Shown here piece by piece: positions 1 to 6,193 of a DNA stretch of 6,193 nt. Made by a program: the position numbers and the translations under genes. Below the pieces are notes generated by a model that was not told where the DNA came from, ran no database searches, and saw only the letters and a list, made by a program, of their open reading frames with translations. Every line of letters starts with the position of its first letter. The first letter of the stretch is position 1. The stretch is from an uncultured Bacillota bacterium (GTDB taxonomy: Bacteria > Bacillota_I > Bacilli_A > RF39 > UBA660), in assembly GCA_947179265.1 (NCBI GenBank), contig CAMXBB010000086.1, positions 1 to 6,193 of the forward strand, written 5' to 3'.

Positions 1-2
1 CT

Positions 3-308
3 ATTGAATTAACTAATACCAATGAAAGTATGAATGTTGGTGGACTTGCAGGAAAGATAAATGAATCTAATATTTCATATATGTATCTTGATAATGATAT
101 TAAAGGAGAAGTAAACTCTTATAATCTTGGTTACGTTGATGATAAAAGTTTACTTGATAATTTACTTGTTAAGGGAAATAAAGAATTAAATAGTAATGTT
201 GAAATAAAGAATGCTGATAATAATAAATTCTTAGATATCTTAAATCAAAATAAGACTGATGATTACTTTTGGGAATTAGATGAAGATAATTATGTTTTAG
301 TTAGAAAT
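3..308 (+). other. C-terminal end of a GLUG-like repeat domain (within the giant CDS)
   Basis: Residues 1-102 of the visible protein. Near the start the text NVGGLAGKINESNIS matches the style of the GLUG motif (VGGLVG..., then a short strand of 'I.N.Y' type), followed by a second weaker turn (NSYNLGYVDDKSLL). The region closes with FLDILNQN, a few residues, then YFWELDEDNYVLVRN (about 228-308). An 'F.d.LN...W..d...YP.L'-like closing line is common at the end of GLUG-bearing domains in secreted bacterial proteins. More GLUG repeats probably lie upstream of the window. GLUG repeats are thought to form beta-solenoid segments in extracellular proteins. The assignment is by eye and the copies are degenerate. 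Confidence 0.6.
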
Positions 309-3300
309 GAACCTTCAATCCAATTTAAGCAAATGTCTTTACTTGCAGAAAGTTCTACTATTGAACTTCATGATAGTGGTAAAGAAGGAGATACGGTATA
401 TGTTAATGATCTAGAAGCTGATTATAACTATTATAAGGGTCTTAATTATACATATGATTCTAAATATGTTTTGCCTTCATTAAAAGATAAAGGATTTTAT
501 ACAGATGCTAATCTAGTAAAGATGCAAATTACTTATGATAGTAGTAGTACTAAAAATGGTGAAGCATTAACTGGAAAAGTATCATTAAGAAATGATGAAC
601 AAGAGACAAAGTTTGTTTATTATAAGACATATCCTGTTAATAATGCGGGAACACCTGATGACAAGAGTGATGATTATGTTGAAATAGAACTTCCAGATAA
701 TATCTTTACAGCAAGACCTATGAGTACAGGATTTAATGGTTGGGCGACAGCATATCCTAATGTAATTATAAGACATGATAAGGAACTATATAGGAGATTT
801 GCTAAAATTCCTGTAACTTATAGTGGTAATACTCCAAATGAAATAGTTATTTCTTTTAATGCTAAGTGGGTTAATGCTTCTGTGGTGTTTTCAGGTGAAT
901 CTTTATCGAATTCTACTTACAATAATCTTTTGTCCCCAAAGATGTATGAAATAGGTAAAACTGAAAAGTATGTGGAAACAGTCGAAGAATGTGCGAATGA
1001 TTATGCTGATATTAATATGGATAAATTCTATAGACAATATAGTTTATCGTGGCGTTCTAATTATCCTACAGGTGCATTTGACGAATCTAATAATGATGTT
1101 AGTGGAAATCGTTGTTCAAGCCTTTTTGGATGTACTTATTATATGAATGAGAGCGGAAATTCTTATCAAAATGGTGTCACTTATTATGTTTGGTCTGGAT
1201 CAACATTTGTTGAAGAGAGGATCACTTTACCATATTGTAGTGAAAATATAAAAGAGAAAGAACGTATCTCTTTTAATGAAGAAGATAATATGAGTACTTT
1301 CTTTGAAAGGGTAACTATTTCACAAAACAATAGTATTGTTGGTTATTATGATGCTAATGGAAAATATTTAACATCTGGAACATGCTCTGCAGCAACTGGA
1401 TGTACCTATTATAAACTAATTCAGTATTATGATGAATTAGGTCGACCAAACAATTATGATGAAAATAAAAAATATTATTATTTGGTTACAAGAGATACAA
1501 ATATTATTGTTCTCAATAAAGGAATTACATTAACTAGTTCTGTATCTTTATCATCTGATAAGCCAGCAACTCTAACTAGTCAATATAATGGAATAACTTA
1601 TAATGTTAATATTCAGCATAATGGTATACAAATTAATAATGAAACGACAATTGAAAATATAAATCTTAGTCAAACAGGTAGCTCTAATTCTACAAGTGTT
1701 CCTGGTTCATCAACTAGTGGTGTTATATATGGAAATAGTAAAAATGTAAAAATGGGTAGAGGGCTTAGACAAGTCGGCTCTACTAAGACAACAACAGCTT
1801 ACGTTTCGGCAAATACTTCTGAGACATTTCAAAGGTATAGAGTAATAATTGAATCGGGATATTATAATATATTATCATTATCTGGAGGAAGCAACACTGC
1901 AAATAAAAATTTAGAAGTATATGGTATTTATGGGAACGACTATGATAGAGTAACTAATAACAATAATAACCTAGATGTTTATTTTTGTGCTTCTGGATCA
2001 TGGGGAAATAATATAAATCCAAACAATAGTTATCAACATATCATGTCTGCATTTCGTTTAACTGTAAAGAGCGGAGACTTTGGGTCAAGCAGACCTGGAT
2101 CTAGTGTTAGTGATTATTATTCTTATGGAATCTACGTTGGTGGCAGAAGTGGTGGAAAGACTTATGCTGCTAAGGAAATTATAGTAGAAGGTGGATCTAT
2201 TTATAATCTTATAGGTGGACCATTAACTGATGCTTCTCAAAATGTTTATAATGACGTCATGATGTATATTAAAGGTGGAAGTATAGATGCAGTATATGGT
2301 GGAGCTGGAAGGACGGAGACCTATGGTAATCGTATTATCCAAATGACTGGGGGAACTATAAATTATTCTGTTTTTGGTGGAAGTAATGGAAATACTGGTT
2401 CAAATGGTGAAGGAAAACTTGATGGAAAAACCTATATCTATATTGGTGGGAATGCCATTATAGGTACAAAAAGTGATACCTTATATGATGCTGAAGCTGG
2501 AAGTATTTTTGGTGTAGGAAATGGTAGAAACTATTTTTCTACTAGCAATTATAAAAATATTGGTACAACCATGGGAGCAAACATTATCTTAGATGGAAAT
2601 GCTATCGTAAATGGAAATATTTATGGTGGTGGTAACTATGGTGGTTTAGGAACTGGTTATAATACTACGACTAATGCTAATATTTTAATCAATGGTGGAA
2701 CTGTTAAAGGAAATGTTTATGGTGGAGCCAATAAAAACGATTCGGGACAAGCAAGTTATACGTCTAATGTAAATATAACTATGAATTCTGGTATTATAGA
2801 AGGTTCTATCTATGGTGGAGCAAATACAACTGGTGTTGTTTATGGAAATGTTAATATCAATATTAATGGTGGAAAAGTCTTAAGTGATATCTATGGTGGT
2901 GGCCAAGGAGGATATACTGGCTCGAGTACTGCTAATCTTGGTACGTATGTTAGAAATAAAATAAATATTACAGTAGGAAATTCATCTCTTGATACTATTC
3001 CTGAAATAAGTGGTTCTCTGTATGGTGGAAGTGCTTATGGAATGGTAAATGGGACCACTAATTCTTCAACTACTAAAAGTAATGATGGTATTAACATAAT
3101 AGTTAACAAAGGAATTATAAATGATTCTGTCTATGGTGGCGGAAGAGGAATGAATAATATAACCCCAAAAGTAAATGGACCAATAAATGTCCAAATTAAT
3201 GGTGGAAATATTGGTAATGTATATGGAGCCAATGACTATTCCGGAATACCTATTAGTACGATTGATGTTTACTTAAAAGGTGGTGTTATTGGTAATGTCT

Positions 3301-6193
3301 ATGGTGGTGGAAACCGAATAGGTATGAATACTAGTACTATCTATCAAGAAGGAAGTACAGTATTAAATAGTATCTTTGGTGGTTCTAATCAAGCTGGTAC
3401 AGTTACCAAAACTAATATTATTATTACCGGTGGAAGTGTTAATAATGTTTATGGCGGTAATAATCTTGGTGGAACTGCTAAGGATACCAATGTAACTATC
3501 AAAAGTGGAGATGTTTTAAACACTATTTATGGTGGTGGATATCAAGCCTCATCAGAGATTACTCATGTAAACTTAGAAGGTGGAACAACTAAAGAAGTAT
3601 ATGGTGGAGGAGAAAATGCCAATGTAACTACATCTACTAATATTGTTAATACTGGTATTTCTTATAATGGTGAAGAAGTAAAGGGAACTAAAGGTGTTAA
3701 TATCTATGGTGGAAGTAATGCTGGAGGAAATATTCCAGTATCATATATCAATAGTAATAGTGATAAATATGTATATAGTATTTATGGTGGAAATAATGCT
3801 AATGGTTTAACAGCTAATTCCAATATTACTATTAATAAAGGTGATATTACTTATGTATTTGGTGGTGGAAACAATGCTGGTGTTACCAATACTAATATCT
3901 CACTATTAAATGGTAATATAGGTAGTGTCTATGGTGGTTCTAATCAAAAAGGAGAAGTTACTAAGAGTACAATAGTAACAAGTGGAACTAGTGGTACTAT
4001 TTCAATTGGAGATTTGTATGGTGGTAATAACTTAGGTGGAGATACCATTGATACTAATATATCTTTGAATTATGGGACATATAATAATATTTTCGGTGGA
4101 GGAAACCGTGCTACCACTAATGGAATATCTAATATTAGAGTTAAGAATGTTGAGATAAAAGATAGTATTTATGGTGGTGGAAACAATGCAGCCCTTCTTG
4201 GAGATACCCATGTATATATTGGCGAAAATACCAATATCGAAAAGTCAGTATTTGGTGGAGGAAACCGTGGTGCTGTTGGAAGTGAAAATGGTACACCAGT
4301 AACTGCAAAGGTAGATATAGTTGGAGCTACCATCGGTAAAAATGTTTATGGTGGATGTAATAGATCTTCAGTATATGGCGAAACAAAGGTTAATATCGGT
4401 GTTAATGCTGTTGGTATAACCAATCTACCAGATGTCTCAGATATCTCTATTGGAGGAACTATCTTTGGTGGAGGAGATTCCAATGAAGAAGGATCTGTAA
4501 TACTAGATTATGATGCTATAAGTGTTACTAAGGGAATTGATATCGTAATAGATGGAACTGGATATGAAGATAAAACATTTAAAATATCAGGAAGTATATT
4601 TGGTTCAGGAAATGCTTCATCTTCAGCTGGAGAATCTAATATTCTAATTAGAAAATTAGGTACAAGAGATAATCCTAATACAGCAGTATCTATTCAAAGA
4701 ACTGATACGGCAATAATCGATAATTCTTCACTTGAATTTACTGGTACAATTGATACAGCTAACTTCTATTCTGATAAGAAATATTCTTTAAACAGAATAA
4801 AAGTGTTAAAGGTAAAGAATAATTCAGATTTATTATTAAATGAAAATGCTAATATGTTATCACGTTTTGAAAGCTTAGTAGATATCAATGGGGTAGAGAC
4901 GAAAGCTGAAGTTAGAATTGATGCTGACAATTTTAAGGTTGTAAAGAATGTTGATAATCGTTTATATATGCGTGTTGATCAAGTATTAAATGTTACAACT
5001 GATGAAGCTGCAACTTCATATGGTGTAGTTTATGGTATGACCTTCTTAGGAATGTACCAAAAATATGCTAATGGAGTTATTGTTTATGGAATATATGATT
5101 CCAAATATAATTCTGGAGATGCAGCTGGTGAAGAAGATGTATTAAATGGAAGTACTAGTGTACTTGGATTACATAATTTCAATCATAACATTAAAGAAGA
5201 TGGTTTTTACACAAATTATATTGATGAAGATTTTACTTTCTTAACTACTAAATATGTTGAGCCAACACCTCCAGCAGCTAACTTCTATTTGTGGGCGATT
5301 GGTAGTCAAGCTATTAATTTCTCAATTAGTTTAACGGCATCAAAATATTCATCTTTGGGAACTGTACGTTTGGCAATGGTTAATGATGTATTAGCAAAAG
5401 GTAATACGATATTTAATATTACTGGTGTTAATACCGATGGTTTATCTGAGGATATTATATTAAGAGATTCTAAATACGTTCCTAAATTAGCTAATACTGA
5501 AGAAGAAGCTAATAGTATTATGGGATTATCACTAAAAACAGAAACATCGGAATGGACAAGTCATGGAACGACTAAGTTCTTATCCGAAAATGGTGAAAAG
5601 GCATATTATACAGGTGATGATTCCTATATGACTGATAATCAGTCATTATCACCAACGTTGATGTTCTATTTATATCATGCTAAGAATGTTTCATCAAATA
5701 GAGAATTAGGAACTGTCGTAGTTACGATGCAGGCCATTGTATATCGAAATGAAATTGAATATGATGTTTATCGTATTAATGTTAATATTGCTCTTGCAAC
5801 AAAGGAATATGACGATGATGATGCATATGATTCTTCAATTACATATTCTAAGAAATATGACATGCCGCTTACCACTCCAGTTAACATTACTAATAGAAGT
5901 CAGTTTACGGCATATTATTCAGTATTTGCAAAACCGGATAAAAATAGTGATTTCTATGGAATTGATAATGATTATTATCATGCTTTAATATCTGACTATG
6001 CTTTACCAGTTGGTACTAAGATTACCATGATCGATTACGGATATGATGAATTCAATCCAAAATACTATTATTATATCGTTGATGAAGAAAAATATAATAA
6101 GGCAGTTTCTATGTTAAAGAGTGATAATGAGGTAGCTTATCGTTTGTCTGACTTTATAAAGATGGATTCGATAGATGCTAAAAATACTTATAG
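3..6193 (+). CDS. Giant repeat-containing surface protein, partial at both ends (beta-helix adhesin-like)
   Basis: The frame beginning at base 3 has no stop codon through base 6191 (2,063 complete codons plus two bases). This is far beyond chance in AT-rich DNA; the other two forward frames hit stops within the first 12 bases. No start, signal peptide, LPXTG motif or other anchor is visible because both termini lie outside the window. The product is rich in Asn, Gly, Tyr, Ser, Thr and Asp and is predicted to be almost all beta structure. It has only eight cysteines and no evident transmembrane segment. It combines a GLUG-like tail, an InlB B-repeat-like region, a Cys-motif pair, a long YGG-repeat solenoid and C-terminal beta modules. 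That architecture is typical of secreted or wall-associated adhesins of low-GC Gram-positive bacteria. Role in adhesion is inferred; no ligand or enzymatic residues can be recognised. Trp is TGG throughout, so genetic code 11 fits. The coding assignment is near certain and the function is tentative. Confidence 0.95.
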   Translation, partial: MELTNTNESMNVGGLAGKINESNISYMYLDNDIKGEVNSYNLGYVDDKSLLDNLLVKGNKELNSNVEIKNADNNKFLDILNQNKTDDYFWELDEDNYVLVRNEPSIQFKQMSLLAESSTIELHDSGKEGDTVYVNDLEADYNYYKGLNYTYDSKYVLPSLKDKGFYTDANLVKMQITYDSSSTKNGEALTGKVSLRNDEQETKFVYYKTYPVNNAGTPDDKSDDYVEIELPDNIFTARPMSTGFNGWATAYPNVIIRHDKELYRRFAKIPVTYSGNTPNEIVISFNAKWVNASVVFSGESLSNSTYNNLLSPKMYEIGKTEKYVETVEECANDYADINMDKFYRQYSLSWRSNYPTGAFDESNNDVSGNRCSSLFGCTYYMNESGNSYQNGVTYYVWSGSTFVEERITLPYCSENIKEKERISFNEEDNMSTFFERVTISQNNSIVGYYDANGKYLTSGTCSAATGCTYYKLIQYYDELGRPNNYDENKKYYYLVTRDTNIIVLNKGITLTSSVSLSSDKPATLTSQYNGITYNVNIQHNGIQINNETTIENINLSQTGSSNSTSVPGSSTSGVIYGNSKNVKMGRGLRQVGSTKTTTAYVSANTSETFQRYRVIIESGYYNILSLSGGSNTANKNLEVYGIYGNDYDRVTNNNNNLDVYFCASGSWGNNINPNNSYQHIMSAFRLTVKSGDFGSSRPGSSVSDYYSYGIYVGGRSGGKTYAAKEIIVEGGSIYNLIGGPLTDASQNVYNDVMMYIKGGSIDAVYGGAGRTETYGNRIIQMTGGTINYSVFGGSNGNTGSNGEGKLDGKTYIYIGGNAIIGTKSDTLYDAEAGSIFGVGNGRNYFSTSNYKNIGTTMGANIILDGNAIVNGNIYGGGNYGGLGTGYNTTTNANILINGGTVKGNVYGGANKNDSGQASYTSNVNITMNSGIIEGSIYGGANTTGVVYGNVNININGGKVLSDIYGGGQGGYTGSSTANLGTYVRNKINITVGNSSLDTIPEISGSLYGGSAYGMVNGTTNSSTTKSNDGINIIVNKGIINDSVYGGGRGMNNITPKVNGPINVQINGGNIGNVYGANDYSGIPISTIDVYLKGGVIGNVYGGGNRIGMNTSTIYQEGSTVLNSIFGGSNQAGTVTKTNIIITGGSVNNVYGGNNLGGTAKDTNVTIKSGDVLNTIYGGGYQASSEITHVNLEGGTTKEVYGGGENANVTTSTNIVNTGISYNGEEVKGTKGVNIYGGSNAGGNIPVSYINSNSDKYVYSIYGGNNANGLTANSNITINKGDITYVFGGGNNAGVTNTNISLLNGNIGSVYGGSNQKGEVTKSTIVTSGTSGTISIGDLYGGNNLGGDTIDTNISLNYGTYNNIFGGGNRATTNGISNIRVKNVEIKDSIYGGGNNAALLGDTHVYIGENTNIEKSVFGGGNRGAVGSENGTPVTAKVDIVGATIGKNVYGGCNRSSVYGETKVNIGVNAVGITNLPDVSDISIGGTIFGGGDSNEEGSVILDYDAISVTKGIDIVIDGTGYEDKTFKISGSIFGSGNASSSAGESNILIRKLGTRDNPNTAVSIQRTDTAIIDNSSLEFTGTIDTANFYSDKKYSLNRIKVLKVKNNSDLLLNENANMLSRFESLVDINGVETKAEVRIDADNFKVVKNVDNRLYMRVDQVLNVTTDEAATSYGVVYGMTFLGMYQKYANGVIVYGIYDSKYNSGDAAGEEDVLNGSTSVLGLHNFNHNIKEDGFYTNYIDEDFTFLTTKYVEPTPPAANFYLWAIGSQAINFSISLTASKYSSLGTVRLAMVNDVLAKGNTIFNITGVNTDGLSEDIILRDSKYVPKLANTEEEANSIMGLSLKTETSEWTSHGTTKFLSENGEKAYYTGDDSYMTDNQSLSPTLMFYLYHAKNVSSNRELGTVVVTMQAIVYRNEIEYDVYRINVNIALATKEYDDDDAYDSSITYSKKYDMPLTTPVNITNRSQFTAYYSVFAKPDKNSDFYGIDNDYYHALISDYALPVGTKITMIDYGYDEFNPKYYYYIVDEEKYNKAVSMLKSDNEVAYRLSDFIKMDSIDAKNTY
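480..881 (+). other. Beta-rich region with InlB B-repeat-like (Listeria-Bacteroides repeat) signature
   Basis: About residues 160-293. The end of the segment reads GFNGWAT (Trp codon at 741), about 40 residues of alternating strand-like sequence, then FNAKWVNA (Trp codon at 867). A GW pair followed by a terminal AxW at this distance resembles the small beta-grasp repeat of Listeria InlB and many surface proteins of Bacillota and Bacteroidota, although here the spacing is longer and the usual 'tLYAkW' is FNAKW. Upstream, KFVYYKTYPVNN and DDYVEIELPDN look like further strands of the same domain, so it may be a distinct domain family rather than a canonical repeat. The protein between the GLUG-like tail and this region (about 309-480) is acidic and Tyr-rich, with no motif I recognise. 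Confidence 0.4.
990..1412 (+). repeat. Cysteine-rich stretch with a duplicated CSxxxGCTYY motif
   Basis: Six of the eight cysteines in the window fall here (codons at 990, 1113, 1131, 1236, 1383 and 1401). Two motifs align without gaps: C-S-S-L-F-G-C-T-Y-Y at 1113-1142 and C-S-A-A-T-G-C-T-Y-Y at 1383-1412. Their first bases are exactly 270 bases (90 codons) apart. Each is followed by a Tyr-rich strand (GVTYYVW and KKYYYLV). The pattern suggests two copies of one module of about 90 residues, heavily diverged outside the CSxxxGCTYY core. If the protein is exported, the C-x5-C pairs could form small disulphide loops, with the cysteines at 990 and 1236 as another possible pair. The pairing is inference. 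I do not recognise a named family. Confidence 0.65.
1500..2290 (+). other. Irregular N-terminal part of the beta-helix, before the regular YGG repeats
   Basis: About residues 500-763. The sequence shows short alternating hydrophobic strands with Asn/Gly turns: NIIVLNKGITLTSSVSL, then TIENINLSQTG, then SGVIYGNSKNVKMGRG. The 'T-I-E-N-I-N-L' line is typical of right-handed parallel beta-helix proteins (pectate-lyase-like fold). A long loop-rich stretch with an Asn run and a lone Cys (codon 1986) follows. From about 2040 the solenoid rhythm sets in with FRLTVKSGDF, EIIVEGGSIYNLIGG (degenerate first rung, GG at 2214) and MMYIKGGSIDAVYGG. No catalytic Asp/Arg cluster of polysaccharide lyases is apparent, so a structural role is more likely than an enzymatic one. 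Fold inferred from pattern, not from alignment. Confidence 0.5.
2295..4610 (+). repeat. 26-copy (Y/F)GG solenoid repeat, modal period 25-26 residues
   Basis: The motif, roughly G-x-(I/V)-xx-(S/N)-(V/I)-(Y/F)-G-G-(G/S/A/N)-N followed by a variable turn and a T-N-(I/V)-x-(I/V) strand, recurs 26 times. The Tyr/Phe codons are at 2295, 2373, 2508, 2622, 2718, 2811, 2892, 3021, 3132, 3222, 3300, 3375, 3450, 3528, 3600, 3705, 3783, 3858, 3930, 4017, 4092, 4170, 4251, 4347, 4464 and 4599. Spacing is 72-87 bases for most central copies and up to 135 bases where loops are inserted (2373-2508, 2892-3021, 4464-4599). The copies at 2508, 3222 and 4599 lack the full GG pair (FGVGN, YGAND, FGSGN). A 25-26-residue rung with a regularly placed aromatic and Asn fits a parallel beta-helix whose core has aromatic and Asn stacks. 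The rungs would form a long stalk exposing the variable turns. The local rise in G content follows from the Gly codons and is not a sign of transfer. Confidence 0.9.
3222..4250 (+). repeat. Higher-order duplication: a run of six rungs repeated seven rungs later
   Basis: Rungs starting at 3222, 3300, 3375, 3450, 3528 and 3600 match rungs at 3783, 3858, 3930, 4017, 4092 and 4170 in order, with offsets of 561, 558, 555, 567, 564 and 570 bases. The clearest pairs are FGGSNQAGTVTK with YGGSNQKGEVTK, and YGGNNLGGTAKDTN with YGGNNLGGDTIDTN; in both blocks they are preceded by a GGGN rung and followed by GGG rungs. The sequence GGTGGTTCTAATCAA is identical at 3378-3392 and 3933-3947. The identical peptide YGGNNLGG, however, is coded with different synonymous codons for three residues (GGC/GGT, AAT/AAC, CTT/TTA). 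This suggests an old segmental duplication held by selection on the protein rather than a recent copy. Confidence 0.7.
4690..5255 (+). other. Post-helix beta-rich cap or transition region, family not recognised
   Basis: About residues 1563-1751. After the last YGG-type rung (4599) the glycine repeat stops. The text becomes strand-rich: SSLEFTGTIDT, SLNRIKVLKVKNNSDLLLNENANM, AEVRIDADNFKVV and RLYMRVDQVLNVTT. The alternating hydrophobic pattern with Asn turns in 4730-4900 could be the last, non-YGG coils and the cap of the beta-helix. The following SYGVVYGMTFLGMYQKYANG and VIVYGIYDSKYN (about 5019-5111) look like a small separate beta domain. No motif with a known activity is seen. The region ends at a Pro-containing linker. 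Domain boundaries are approximate. Confidence 0.4.
5256..5279 (+). other. Pro-rich interdomain linker (VEPTPPAA)
   Basis: Residues 1752-1759 read VEPTPPAA, the only Pro-Pro cluster seen in the window. Such short Pro/Thr/Ala segments commonly separate modules of surface proteins. It marks the change from the beta-helix and cap part to the C-terminal beta modules. Confidence 0.5.
5280..5990 (+). other. C-terminal beta modules with two related FYL...LGTV segments
   Basis: Two segments resemble each other. One begins NFYLWAIG and runs to SLGTVRLAMV (5280-5381); the other begins MFYLYHAKN and runs to ELGTVVVTMQAIV (5661-5741). Both pair an FYL strand with a following LGTV strand and a hydrophobic edge, but the first has about nine more residues between the two. 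They may be corresponding strands of two immunoglobulin-like or other beta-sandwich modules, or of one family duplicated and diverged. Next come a short acidic run (YDDDDAYD, near 5805-5830) and a segment with NRSQFTAYYSVFA. No named domain can be assigned by eye; a structural or adhesive function is inferred from context. Confidence 0.45.
6003..6193 (+). other. LPVGTKITMID...YYYY module, truncated by the window end
   Basis: Residues 2001 onward read LPVGTKITMID (6003-6035), then a short loop, KYYYYIVDEE, a helix-like lysine-containing stretch, and YRLSDFIKMDS (about 6138-6170). The frame continues past base 6193, so the module is incomplete. I associate the 'LPxGTkItMiD ... YYYY' style with large surface proteins of low-GC gut Bacillota but cannot give a family name. 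At least part of the protein, including any cell-wall or membrane anchor, must lie downstream. Confidence 0.45.

Noticed and set aside
585..776. A 63-codon open frame on the - strand
   Set aside because: It lies antisense inside the continuous + strand gene; its Ile/Cys/Arg-rich translation resembles no protein and is a shadow of AT-rich coding DNA.
1500..2290. Polysaccharide lyase or other beta-helix enzyme
   Set aside because: Beta-helix-like strands are present, but I see no conserved Asp/Arg/Lys catalytic cluster, so an enzyme call is not supported.
2295..4610. CRISPR array or tandem DNA satellite
   Set aside because: Spacing varies (72-135 bases) but is always a multiple of three, similarity is mostly at the protein level with synonymous changes, and the reading frame is unbroken.
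5805..5830. Calcium-binding loop at the YDDDDAYD acidic run
   Set aside because: The acidic run lacks the spacing of EF-hand, dockerin or RTX-type loops; it is better read as an acidic surface turn.
5737..5988. An 83-codon ATG-started open frame on the + strand
   Set aside because: It is out of frame with the giant gene, which is fully open across it; the Met/Leu/Ile-rich product is a frame-shifted shadow and not a membrane protein.
3..6191. Mycoplasma-type genetic code (TGA read as Trp)
   Set aside because: The low GC suggested it, but all eight tryptophans are TGG and no TGA occurs in frame over 2,063 codons, so the standard bacterial code fits better.

Overview
The whole window is the interior of one very large protein-coding gene on the + strand. 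The frame starting at base 3 stays open to the last base, giving about 2,063 codons with neither a start nor a stop codon, so both gene ends lie outside. No second gene, RNA gene, promoter, terminator, mobile element or CRISPR array is supported, and there is no intergenic DNA. The short open frames on either strand are shadows of this gene.

The DNA is AT-rich, roughly one-third GC or less by eye. It uses AGA for most arginines, A/T-ending codons, and TGG for all eight tryptophans with no in-frame TGA. This fits a low-GC Bacillota or Mycoplasmatota-like relative that reads the standard bacterial code, plausibly a gut commensal from a metagenome. The taxonomy is inferred from composition and protein style only.

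The predicted product is a secreted or surface-anchored, repeat-built protein of adhesin type. From N to C across the window it shows: (1) the tail of a GLUG-like repeat domain (3-308); (2) a beta-rich region with an InlB B-repeat-like FNGW...AKW pattern (about 480-881); (3) a cysteine-containing region in which a CSxxxGCTYY motif occurs twice, 90 codons apart (about 990-1412); (4) an irregular start of a beta-helix (about 1500-2290); (5) a long glycine/asparagine-rich solenoid with 26 copies of a (Y/F)GG-type motif at a modal spacing of 25-26 residues (2295-4610); (6) a beta-rich cap or transition region (about 4690-5255); (7) a Pro-rich linker followed by beta-rich modules, at least two of which look related, and an LPVGTKITMID...YYYY module that runs off the window (5256-6193).

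The most interesting structure is inside the solenoid. Besides the 25-26-residue rung, there is a higher-order repeat: a run of six successive rungs is matched, in the same order, seven rungs (about 555-570 bases) later. I see no enzyme active site and no multi-gene system; the window is a fragment of one giant structural protein.
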